From the NCBI RefSeq assembly GCF_024498075.1, contig NZ_JANHOF010000017.1:52391-116390 (forward strand): a stretch of DNA of 64,000 nucleotides, read 5' to 3'. Under the pieces are notes generated by a model. That model ran no database searches. It had not been told where the DNA came from and saw only the letters and a program-made list of their open reading frames with translations. The translations under genes and the position numbers were made by a program. Origin of the DNA: Paenibacillus mendelii. GTDB lineage: Bacteria; Bacillota; Bacilli; Paenibacillales; Paenibacillaceae. This document shows positions 26,465 to 34,666 of the stretch, in pieces (within the stretch, counting starts at the first letter, position 1; every line of letters begins with the position of its first letter).

Positions 26465-28182
26465 AACGAGCCGTCTATGGGGTATTTAATCGGCTTCGGT
26501 TTAATCAGAAGCTATTTCTCTCCTATTTAATCGTCATTATCATCCCCATCCTGGTGCTGGGCATCTACTCCTACCGTCAGTCGAAAGAGATGCAGAATAT
26601 CCAAGCAAGCCAAAGCATTGAGAGAAATGTGGAGGCGGTATCGGAAAGTATCAAAAATTCGTTGGAAGAGTATGACCAGATGATCCGTTCGATCGTCCTT
26701 AACCGTACGTTTCAACGAATCGTGGCGAATGATTACCTGGATCTGATCAATCTGTCGCGTGACCTGAAAGAGTATTTAAGCCCCTACGTGAACATGATGA
26801 TGATGATGAACAATCATATCCATCAGATTACCTTCTATACGCAGAGCGATGTTCCGGAATATGGGCTGTCGGTGTTGAAGCATGAACGTGTGATGAATCA
26901 GCCCTGGTATCAGAAGGTGCTTGAAGGAACCGAGTATCAGTGGTTTTTTGATGAAAGCGGATATGTATCCGTGGCCGGGAAATTCCCGCGGTTTTTCTCC
27001 GATACCTATACGAATGTGGTCTACATGCGCATTGAGGACAAGGGGCTGTTCAAGAACATCTTGGATCTTGCGAAGGGCTACAGCGTGATTATATCCGACG
27101 AGAACAATCGGGTCCTCTACGTGAATTCTAGCGAAGCCAAAGCCGGCATGCCAGCGTATTCAACCGGGGATATCCTCCACCTGAAGGACGGCTTGGCCGT
27201 CATCAATGGAACGAAGATGTTCGTCGTCAACAAGACGATCCCCCAAACCCAATGGGTCATCCGTTGTTTCGTACCGATGAACCAAGTGACGCAGAATGCG
27301 GATTCGATCCTGGGAGCCACGCTGATCGTTATCGGCTCTTGTATTGTATTTCTGCTCATAATCATCTCGATCTTCTCCAAGACGATGATTAGGCGCATCT
27401 ATAAGCTGAACACCTTAATGAAACGGGTGGAGAACGGCGAGCTGATGCCCCTCGTCCAGAGCGCATCGAAGGATGAGATCGGTGAATTGACGAACCGGTT
27501 CGGTAACATGCTGGTGCGGATTAATGCGCTAATTGAGGAAGCGTACACGAATAAAATCATTCAAAAAGAGCTGGAGCTTAAAGCGCTGCAGTCGCAAATC
27601 AATCCTCATTTTCTATATAACACGCTCTCCTTCATCAATTGGGAAGCGCTAAAGAATGAGCAGCACATCACCAGCCATGTCGTGACGGCGCTATCCCGAT
27701 TTTACCGTACGTCATTGAACAAAGGGGATAGCATCATCCAAGTGCGGGATGAGCTCGACAACATTAAATCCTATCTCGATATTATTCGGATCATGAGCGA
27801 TGGAGGATTCGAGATCCACTATGAGATTGACGAAGCGGTCTACGATTATTGGATGATCAATCTGATTCTGCAGCCGCTTGTCGAGAACGCGGTGAGGCAC
27901 GGGATCAACCAAAGGGAAGACGGCGGAGGAGGGGTGCTGCGGGTAAGCGCTCGACTTACGGCCGGGAGCATCATATTTACGGTGGAGGATAACGGCCCGG
28001 GGATGAACGAAGAGATGGTCGTCCGACTGTTGTCCGTGCAATCATCGGGTTATGGCTTGAAGAACGTCAATGAGCGGTTGAAGCTGTTCTTCGGCATCGC
28101 CTCGAGAATTGAAATTGAAAGTGTAATCGGCCGGGGCACCATCATGAAAGTTACGATACCGCAGTATGTGAAAAGTGAATAG
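26461..28182 (+). CDS. YesM-type sensor histidine kinase
   Basis: 573-residue membrane sensor. TM1 about residues 18-37 (LFLSYLIVIIIPILVLGIY), a large extracellular dCache-like domain, TM2 about 283-306 (ATLIVIGSCIVFLLIIISIFS), a HAMP linker, then the His_kinase domain with the phosphoacceptor in LQSQINPHFLYNTLSFINW and a HATPase_c domain (VENAVRHGINQRED, VEDNGPGMN, GYGLKNVNERLKLFFG). Translationally coupled with the YesN-type partner. Such kinases sense extracellular sugars or the loaded binding protein. Confidence 0.94.
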   Translation: MKRAVYGVFNRLRFNQKLFLSYLIVIIIPILVLGIYSYRQSKEMQNIQASQSIERNVEAVSESIKNSLEEYDQMIRSIVLNRTFQRIVANDYLDLINLSRDLKEYLSPYVNMMMMMNNHIHQITFYTQSDVPEYGLSVLKHERVMNQPWYQKVLEGTEYQWFFDESGYVSVAGKFPRFFSDTYTNVVYMRIEDKGLFKNILDLAKGYSVIISDENNRVLYVNSSEAKAGMPAYSTGDILHLKDGLAVINGTKMFVVNKTIPQTQWVIRCFVPMNQVTQNADSILGATLIVIGSCIVFLLIIISIFSKTMIRRIYKLNTLMKRVENGELMPLVQSASKDEIGELTNRFGNMLVRINALIEEAYTNKIIQKELELKALQSQINPHFLYNTLSFINWEALKNEQHITSHVVTALSRFYRTSLNKGDSIIQVRDELDNIKSYLDIIRIMSDGGFEIHYEIDEAVYDYWMINLILQPLVENAVRHGINQREDGGGGVLRVSARLTAGSIIFTVEDNGPGMNEEMVVRLLSVQSSGYGLKNVNERLKLFFGIASRIEIESVIGRGTIMKVTIPQYVKSE

Positions 28183-28258
28183 ACGTCACTCAACGGCCTC
28201 TATTTGCATGGTGAAATCCATGTGAATGGAGGTGTTTTCATCCTGGAGCGATGAACAG

Positions 28259-28360
28259 TTGAAGGAAGCGAAAAAAATTGAAGGATATCGTAAGGATTAG
28301 ATAATTCCTTCTCCAATTGTCCGTGCTATAGTTTATTTACTCAATTGTATGCGCATACAA
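28259..28360 (+). promoter_or_regulatory. Importer promoter: activator repeats and 16-bp palindrome
   Basis: Two direct repeats TTGAAGGA (28259-28266, 28278-28285; 19 bp apart) lie upstream of a weak -35 region. The -10 box TATAGT is at 28327-28332. Just after the expected start site is the perfect palindrome TTGTATGCGCATACAA (28345-28360), with a central CG as in LacI/CcpA-type operators, though it departs from cre at two symmetrical positions. Suggested reading: activation by the YesN regulator and repression by a LacI-type protein. Confidence 0.5.
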
Positions 28361-28387
28361 AGCAGGGTAAGGAGTGGATAACCGTAA

Positions 28388-29335
28388 ATGAACAAAATGA
28401 CTCAGGCAGCTCGATCCAATTACGGGAAGTCAGAGACCTGGCAGAAAGTGAAGCAATATCGCGTGCTTCTTATCATGCTAATTCCAGGAATGCTGTATTA
28501 TCTCATCTTTCACTATCTCCCGATGTATGGCGTGGTGCTGGCCTTTAAAGATTTTAAAATTACGAGAGGGATCTTAGGCAGTCCATGGGTAGGTCTGGAT
28601 GTATTTAATAAGGTGTTCTCGGACAATTATTTTTATGTCGTGCTGAAGAATACAATTGTCATCAGCTTCTATAAGCTGATCTTTGGATTCCCTGTCCCGA
28701 TCGTCTTTGCACTGCTGCTGAGCGAGATCTCGAGCGCAAAGTTTAAGAAAGCGGCGCAGACGGTCTCCTATCTTCCTCATTTCATCTCATGGGTTGTCTT
28801 GGGCGGTATTTTCTTCACGATCTTTTCGTTAGAGGGCTCGGTCAATACCATCCTGCAATGGTTCGGGGTGGATCCGGTGCTGTTCATGGCCGATGATCGT
28901 TATTTCCGTTCGATTCTAGTCGCGACGAGCATCTTTCAAGGGTTCGGCTGGGGCTCGATTATTTATTTTGCAGCGATCTCGAGTATCGACCCGCAAATGT
29001 ATGAAGCCGCTATTATCGACGGGGCTGGACGGTTTAAGAGGATGATTTATATCTCGATTCCGATGCTCGTTCCTGTAATCGCAATCATGCTGATTCTATC
29101 GATGTCGGGCATTCTGGATGCCGGATTCGATCAAATCTTTAATATGTACAACATCAGAGTGATGAATGTCTCCGATATTATTGACACCTATGTATATCGC
29201 AAAGGTCTGGTTGAGATGAATTACAGCTATGCCACAGCAGTTGGATTGTTCAAATCGCTCGTTGCCTTGATCTTGATTGTCAGTGTCAATCGTGTGGTGA
29301 AGTTCATCGGCGGAAAGGATCACGCATTATGGTAA
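28388..29335 (+). CDS. ABC sugar importer permease, LplB-like
   Basis: 315-residue permease. Six membrane segments begin after the basic N-terminus (VLLIMLIPGMLYYLIFHYLPMYGVVLAF). EAA loop EAAIIDGAGRFKRMIYISIP near residue 207. The DTYVYRKGL and ATAVGLFKSLVALILIVSVNRV end segments are family hallmarks. AAGGAG precedes the ATG at 28388 at a rather long 13 bases. First gene of the second importer set, following its own two-component system. Confidence 0.93.
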   Translation: MNKMTQAARSNYGKSETWQKVKQYRVLLIMLIPGMLYYLIFHYLPMYGVVLAFKDFKITRGILGSPWVGLDVFNKVFSDNYFYVVLKNTIVISFYKLIFGFPVPIVFALLLSEISSAKFKKAAQTVSYLPHFISWVVLGGIFFTIFSLEGSVNTILQWFGVDPVLFMADDRYFRSILVATSIFQGFGWGSIIYFAAISSIDPQMYEAAIIDGAGRFKRMIYISIPMLVPVIAIMLILSMSGILDAGFDQIFNMYNIRVMNVSDIIDTYVYRKGLVEMNYSYATAVGLFKSLVALILIVSVNRVVKFIGGKDHALW

Positions 29336-29351
29336 AAGGTTACGCTGGGGG

Positions 29352-30257
29352 GTGTTCGACATCATCAATGTAAAGAAGTCATCTGGAGATAGAATTGTGG
29401 ATGTTTTCCTCTACATCCTTGTAGCCGTCCTTATGCTGATCACGATTTATCCCTTCTGGACGCAAATCGTCATCTCGCTTGACGGTGCCGGAGCGGACAG
29501 TGCGGCGTATTCATCGGGCATTATTCTATTTCCCCAGGAGCTGAGTTTTGAGAGCTATAAACTGGCGTTCCAATTCGATGCTTTGTGGCAAGGGTATTGG
29601 AACACCTTGGTCCGAACGTGCCTAGGAGTCGTATTGGCCGTCCTGTTCACATCGCTAACAGCATACCCGCTGGCCAAGAAGGATTTGCCCTGGAACCGGA
29701 CGTTCACAAGCATCATTCTCTTCACCATGCTATTTGGCGGCGGCACGATCCCGAGCTATCTGCTCATTAAAGAGCTGGGGCTTTATAATACGGTATGGGC
29801 ACTGGTGCTGCCGGGTATGATCGGGACGTTCAACGTCCTTATCATGCGAAACTTTTTCCGTGCGATTCCAGACGAGTTAGAGGAATCAGCCAGAGTCGAC
29901 GGTGCAGGTTATTTTCGGATCTTTACGCAGATTGTGCTTCCGTTGTCCAAGCCGGTTCTGGCAACCGTCGCGCTGTGGGTCGGGGTCGGGCATTGGAATG
30001 CCTGGTTCGACAGTATGATTTATATTTCGGATCCAGATAAACAAGTGCTGCAGATCGTACTCCGGAAAATTATCATTCAGAATGATATGTCGGATATTAA
30101 TTCCGTCATTCAAAACATCGGCAACAAGACGGTGTTCTCGGGCCGGCAGCTGCAGGCAACCGTCATCATGTTTTCCATTCTTCCGATGATTGCCGTGTAT
30201 CCGTTTATTCAGAAGTATTTTGTCAATGGCGTAATGGTAGGTGCTATTAAGGGGTGA
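29352..30257 (+). CDS. ABC sugar importer permease, LplC/YtcP-like
   Basis: 301-residue second permease. EAA loop ESARVDGAGYFRIFTQIVLP near residue 178, six hydrophobic segments, and the ending VGAIKG typical of this group. Start is probably GTG at 29352, with AAAGG and a G-run just before it; no ATG is better placed. Forms the membrane channel with the preceding permease. Confidence 0.92.
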   Translation: MFDIINVKKSSGDRIVDVFLYILVAVLMLITIYPFWTQIVISLDGAGADSAAYSSGIILFPQELSFESYKLAFQFDALWQGYWNTLVRTCLGVVLAVLFTSLTAYPLAKKDLPWNRTFTSIILFTMLFGGGTIPSYLLIKELGLYNTVWALVLPGMIGTFNVLIMRNFFRAIPDELEESARVDGAGYFRIFTQIVLPLSKPVLATVALWVGVGHWNAWFDSMIYISDPDKQVLQIVLRKIIIQNDMSDINSVIQNIGNKTVFSGRQLQATVIMFSILPMIAVYPFIQKYFVNGVMVGAIKG

Positions 30258-30344
30258 CCCTTGTATAGATCGTGTTCGAATGCCGAGCGTACCTGGTATT
30301 GTGAACATACATGTGTACAGAAGACATAGAGAGGGTTGGTATTC

Positions 30345-31955
30345 ATGAATAAGAACAAGCGGCGTTGGACGGCTGGGGTGCTCGCCATGATGATGATGCT
30401 CCTTATTATTCTGGCGGGCTGCGGCAAGAATGATCCGGTTAATACACCTGCCAATGAGGAAGAGAAGAAGACCGAGACGGGGGAGACCCCTAAAGACAAA
30501 AAGAAGCTGATGTTTTGGAACTTGGACGGCAATGGTAACGCGGACTCCTACGGTGTTCAAGCGATAAAAGACAAATTTGACGTCGATATCGAATTTGTAG
30601 CGGCTTCCCGGGAAGTGTTCAATGAACAATTGAATTTAAAAATCGCTTCGGGTGAAATTCCGGATTGGTGGAAAGAGCCTTCATTCTCGGAGTATGACAA
30701 ATTTCTGCAGCAGGAAGTAGCAGCTGAAATTCCGCAAGAGCTGATCGAAGAGCATATGCCCAAATACGTGGCATGGCTGAAACGGTTTCTCGGCGATGAT
30801 CCGTATAAATACGTGAGAAGAGACGGGAAAATTTACGGCTTGCCCGTGCTTTGGGATATCGGAAGTGACGGCATGCAGCTTGGATTCCGCGAGGATTGGC
30901 TGAAGAAGGTGGGCATTGCCAAGACGCCTGAAACGATCGAGGAAATGGAAGCTGCGCTCACGGCGTTCCGTAATGACGATCCGGACGGTAATAACAAGAA
31001 GGACACTTACGGCATCACGGGTTCGGCAGAGAATGTGGCAGGTATGTTCAGCTCGGTGTTCGGCGCTTATGATGCATACCCGGATATTTTCCGCGAGAAG
31101 GATGGCAAAGTGGTTCGTGGCGAAATCGAGCCTGGTGCCAAGCAAGCGCTGGAAGTGTTGAATCGCTGGTATAAGAACGAACTCATCGATCCCGAATTCG
31201 TCGTCAACAAAGGGGAGAACGTCGAAGATAAGGTGCTGACCGGCAAGACCGGCGCAATTGAGTACTATTGGTGGGCGTTCCTGCCGGGCAATGCCTTCCT
31301 TGGAGGCGAGCAATGGTACGACAAGCTGAAGGCGAAGAACCCGGAGTTTAATTGGGCTATTGTCGGCGGCGTGAAAGGGCCGGAAGGAAAATACGGTATG
31401 TCGCAGTATCATCCGAGCTATGCTTCGGGCGTCATGTTCAGCAAAGAATTGAACAATGACCGCGAGAAATTGATCAAATATTTGCAGGTGTTCGAAGCAA
31501 GCCAGTTTGATCCGGAGATTTATGAAAAGCTCAACTTTGGCGAGAAAGATAAAACATGGAAGCTTAGCGACAAAGGCACGGTTGAATTCATCGCGCCGTA
31601 CACCGATGAGAAAGAGCGTCAGCGTGCGGGAATCGGCGTTTATTCGATGGCGGGCTCATTCAACGATTATGATTTCCAAACCTCGTACACCTCGGATGAG
31701 AGCCTGCGGCAATTGGCGAAGGATACGAGAGCGAAGGGAACGCCGAATATCGATATTCTTGCGCCATTAAACAAGCCGGTTTACAACGAATATCAGGATA
31801 AGCTGAAGCAATTTACGCTGCAGAACTATGTGGATTTCATTACGGGACGCAAATCGTTGAACGAATTTGATGCCTTTGTTAATGATTGGAAGAAGATGGG
31901 CGGAGATAAGGTGCTCGAAGAAGCCCAGAAGATCTATGACGAAAACTTAAAGTGA
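30345..31955 (+). CDS. ABC importer substrate-binding lipoprotein
   Basis: 536-residue solute-binding lipoprotein. Signal with lipobox ILAGC (Cys about 26), then a Lys/Glu-rich linker (NEEEKKTETGETPKDKKK). The mature domain begins LMFWNLDGNGNADSYG and is of large oligosaccharide-binding type, with calcium-like loop DPDGNNKKD (about residue 215). A TTG at 30336 is in frame, but the ATG at 30345 follows GAGGG at nine bases. Same operon as the two permeases; it does not closely resemble the binding protein at 2846, so ligand probably differs. Confidence 0.93.
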   Translation: MNKNKRRWTAGVLAMMMMLLIILAGCGKNDPVNTPANEEEKKTETGETPKDKKKLMFWNLDGNGNADSYGVQAIKDKFDVDIEFVAASREVFNEQLNLKIASGEIPDWWKEPSFSEYDKFLQQEVAAEIPQELIEEHMPKYVAWLKRFLGDDPYKYVRRDGKIYGLPVLWDIGSDGMQLGFREDWLKKVGIAKTPETIEEMEAALTAFRNDDPDGNNKKDTYGITGSAENVAGMFSSVFGAYDAYPDIFREKDGKVVRGEIEPGAKQALEVLNRWYKNELIDPEFVVNKGENVEDKVLTGKTGAIEYYWWAFLPGNAFLGGEQWYDKLKAKNPEFNWAIVGGVKGPEGKYGMSQYHPSYASGVMFSKELNNDREKLIKYLQVFEASQFDPEIYEKLNFGEKDKTWKLSDKGTVEFIAPYTDEKERQRAGIGVYSMAGSFNDYDFQTSYTSDESLRQLAKDTRAKGTPNIDILAPLNKPVYNEYQDKLKQFTLQNYVDFITGRKSLNEFDAFVNDWKKMGGDKVLEEAQKIYDENLK

Positions 31956-31971
31956 TAAGGAGCTTAACATA

Positions 31972-34329
31972 ATGGTTCAACTTCGCATGGGAAGTCTTGA
32001 GCTTCAAGTGGATGACAAGGGTGCTGTTGCGAGTCTTACAGATGTGGAATCAGGTAAGTATTACAATGCAGCTGCAGCGAAATCATCCCTATTACGAATA
32101 GCCGTCAACGGAATGTCAGAAGAGCCTGACGCGTGTCATTACGATGAGAATTCAGGCATCATCACGCTTGGTTTCGGTAACAGCGGGACACAGGTTGAAG
32201 TCGCGGTGACGGACAAGAAAAGCTATATGACATTGGAAGTTATTCGAATCGTGGGAGCGGACCCGGATGTTCTGTTATGGGGCCCCTATGCAACCTCCAT
32301 TCAAGGGGAGATCGGGGAATCGGTCGGTGTTGTACATGACGGCGACTATGCGATCGGCATTCAAGTCCTGAATGAGAAGACGATAGGCGGCTGCCCGATC
32401 GACTATCTGACGGAATTCGCCGATTATCCGTACCCGGATGCCAAGATGGCCTTCGATGTTAGTGCGGCTTGGCCGATCGCAGGCGGAAGCTTGCTTCAGG
32501 CGTATGCCAGAAACCGGCTGAAGGAAGGGAAGCGGACGGTATGGGGCATTCCAGAGATCTCCGTTTCCCCGCTAAGCGGGTCAGATGCCGAGCTGGTCGG
32601 AACCGGCATCGCCCTGTTCGGCTGCTCCGTTGAGCGTGTACTGGAGACGATCGAAGCCATTGAGTTAGGGGAGGGCTTACCGCATCCGACCATCGGGGGC
32701 ATCTGGGGGAAAACGTCTCCCGCAGCGAATCAATCGTACTTAATTACCGATTTCTCCGAGTCGACGATGAAGGATGCAGTGGCATACACGAAACAAGCCG
32801 GACTCGGCTATGTCTATCATCCCGAACCTTTTGCGAACTGGGGCCATTTCGAATTAAAACCGTCGTTATTTCCACATGGCGATGAAGGCATGAAGATTTG
32901 CGTGGATGAGGCCGAGAGGGAAGGCGTTGCTGTAGGGCTTCATACGCTCACCAATTTCACTACGCTTAACGACCCGTACGTGACGCCCGTACCGGATCCC
33001 CGGCTGCAGAAGGTTGGCACCTCCATTCTAACTGCCTCCGTAGATGAGGCAGCTACGGAGATCGAGGTCAAGGATCCGGAGCCGTTCATCGTCAATCTCT
33101 ACCGGCGCACAATAGCCATTGACGGTGAATTGATTGAGTACGATGCGGTTTCAGGCAGCGCACCCTGGGTACTGCTTGGCTGCCGGAGAGGCGCGAACGG
33201 AACGGCTGCTTCCTCCCATGATTCGGGGTCTGAGGTCGGCCGGCTATGGGACCATCCCTATGATGTGTTCTTTCCTAACATGGAGCTGCAGGATGAGTAC
33301 TCCGATCGGCTCGCCGAGCTGTTCCGCCGAACAGGGCTGAAGCAGATCTCATATGACGGATTGGAAGGCGTCTATGCAGCTGGCCATGAAGACTATGCGA
33401 TCAATCGATTCGTGAAGCGGATCTATGACGGCTGGGAGCATGAGGTTATCAATGACGCAAGCATCGTCGTGACCAACTATCTATGGCATGTGCATACGCG
33501 CTTTAATTGGGGCGAACCATGGGGGGCGGCAACCCGGGAAGGGCAGCTGGAATGGCGCTTGCATAACCAACGCTATTTTGCCCGAAATTTCATTCCCCCG
33601 ATGCTGGGATGGTTCCTCATCCGCTCGGCTTCCGACAAATTCCAGGCGACAGCTCCGGATGAGATCGAGTGGGTGCTGTCGAAGGCGGCCGGCTTCGGTG
33701 CCGGGTTCGCATTAGTCGCCGACATGCCGGTATTGAAGCGAAACGGCAATATCGATGAGCTGTTTACCCTGGTTCGGGAATGGGAGACGGCAAGGCGGAT
33801 GCAGGCGTTTACGGCCGAACAACGGGAGAGGCTGCAGGATCCGAAAGGTGATTGGCATCTGGAGCCGACCGGGGAAGATGGCTGGAATTTGTATCCAGTC
33901 GATATATCGAATGTGCTCGAATGCAATCCCGAGGAGCTGCAGCCCGGGCAGCCCGGAGGAGCGGACTGGGCATTCTATAACCGTTATGCCGAGCAGCCTT
34001 TACGGTTTTGTATGCAGGTACGGCCATCGTACGGCAATGAGAAGGGTCTGGTTAAACGGCCGACGTTTTATGCGTATGGCAGTTACATGGCGTTCGAGAC
34101 GGACGTATGCGCAGATCAATATCTGGTTTGCGATGGAGATAACCTCGGGAAAATATATGACAAAAATTGGAATTTAATTAAAACCGTTCAGGCATCCGCT
34201 GAACCGTTAATTGTGAAAAGCGGCGGACAATCCCTATCGTTCAGCTGCAAGTTCGAAGGTGATCCCAAACCGAGTGTTGCTGTCAAGCTATTCACTCGGG
34301 GAGCGCCTGAGCTGGTTGGCAGCAGGTAG
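31972..34329 (+). CDS. Unrecognised large protein, TIM-barrel glycoside-hydrolase-like
   Basis: 785 residues, no signal peptide, last gene of the importer operon (16 bases after the binding protein, GGAG nine bases before ATG). I do not recognise the family with certainty. Residues 1-230 look like a beta-sandwich (SLELQVDDKGAVASLTDVESGKYYN). From about 240 a TIM-barrel-like region begins (GIWGKTSPAANQSYLITDFSESTMKDAVAYTKQAGLGYVYH). It is interrupted by a beta-rich insert (about 345-420) and holds KQISYDGLEGVY with Asp462 and Glu465 at a place where GH31/GH36-like enzymes carry catalytic acids. A C-terminal beta domain closes the chain. Most likely an intracellular glycosidase for the imported sugar; unproven. 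Confidence 0.6.
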   Translation: MVQLRMGSLELQVDDKGAVASLTDVESGKYYNAAAAKSSLLRIAVNGMSEEPDACHYDENSGIITLGFGNSGTQVEVAVTDKKSYMTLEVIRIVGADPDVLLWGPYATSIQGEIGESVGVVHDGDYAIGIQVLNEKTIGGCPIDYLTEFADYPYPDAKMAFDVSAAWPIAGGSLLQAYARNRLKEGKRTVWGIPEISVSPLSGSDAELVGTGIALFGCSVERVLETIEAIELGEGLPHPTIGGIWGKTSPAANQSYLITDFSESTMKDAVAYTKQAGLGYVYHPEPFANWGHFELKPSLFPHGDEGMKICVDEAEREGVAVGLHTLTNFTTLNDPYVTPVPDPRLQKVGTSILTASVDEAATEIEVKDPEPFIVNLYRRTIAIDGELIEYDAVSGSAPWVLLGCRRGANGTAASSHDSGSEVGRLWDHPYDVFFPNMELQDEYSDRLAELFRRTGLKQISYDGLEGVYAAGHEDYAINRFVKRIYDGWEHEVINDASIVVTNYLWHVHTRFNWGEPWGAATREGQLEWRLHNQRYFARNFIPPMLGWFLIRSASDKFQATAPDEIEWVLSKAAGFGAGFALVADMPVLKRNGNIDELFTLVREWETARRMQAFTAEQRERLQDPKGDWHLEPTGEDGWNLYPVDISNVLECNPEELQPGQPGGADWAFYNRYAEQPLRFCMQVRPSYGNEKGLVKRPTFYAYGSYMAFETDVCADQYLVCDGDNLGKIYDKNWNLIKTVQASAEPLIVKSGGQSLSFSCKFEGDPKPSVAVKLFTRGAPELVGSR

Positions 34330-34340
34330 AAGTCGTAAAG

Positions 34341-34373
34341 TCGGGAAGGGAGTAAGCCCTTCCCGATTTTGAT
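34341..34373 (+). terminator. Terminator of the second importer operon
   Basis: TCGGGAAGGG (34341-34350) pairs with CCCTTCCCGA (34357-34366), followed by TTTTGATT. Confidence 0.92.
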
Positions 34374-34458
34374 TATCAGCGATGACCGAACATGAAGAGA
34401 GCGGTTCGATTATGATGAAAACCGAATAAGCAGCTCATTTTTAACCGATGGAACGGTG

Positions 34459-34515
34459 ACCCGCAAGAAGGATGCTTTGAAAAAAAGCGATCTTCTTGCG
34501 GGTTATTTGTTTTTT
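34459..34515 (+). terminator. Second terminator hairpin
   Basis: ACCCGCAAGAAG (34459-34470) pairs perfectly with CTTCTTGCGGGT (34492-34503), followed by TATTTGTTTTTT. It insulates the following large gene from upstream transcription. Confidence 0.85.
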
Positions 34516-34666
34516 CATCAAATAAACTATGCCGCATTCATCATTCAGCCCCTAATAGCGCCGTTTAATGATATAGTGCTATCATATGAATCAGTAGACA
34601 ATCACAATTCTTCCAATAGATCAAGAGACCCGAACATCATTTCTAAGAACTGGGAGGACATAAGTT

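Noticed and set aside
28345..28360. cre site at the second importer
   Set aside because: Palindrome has T and A at two symmetrical positions where cre requires A and T; kept as a LacI-like palindrome instead.
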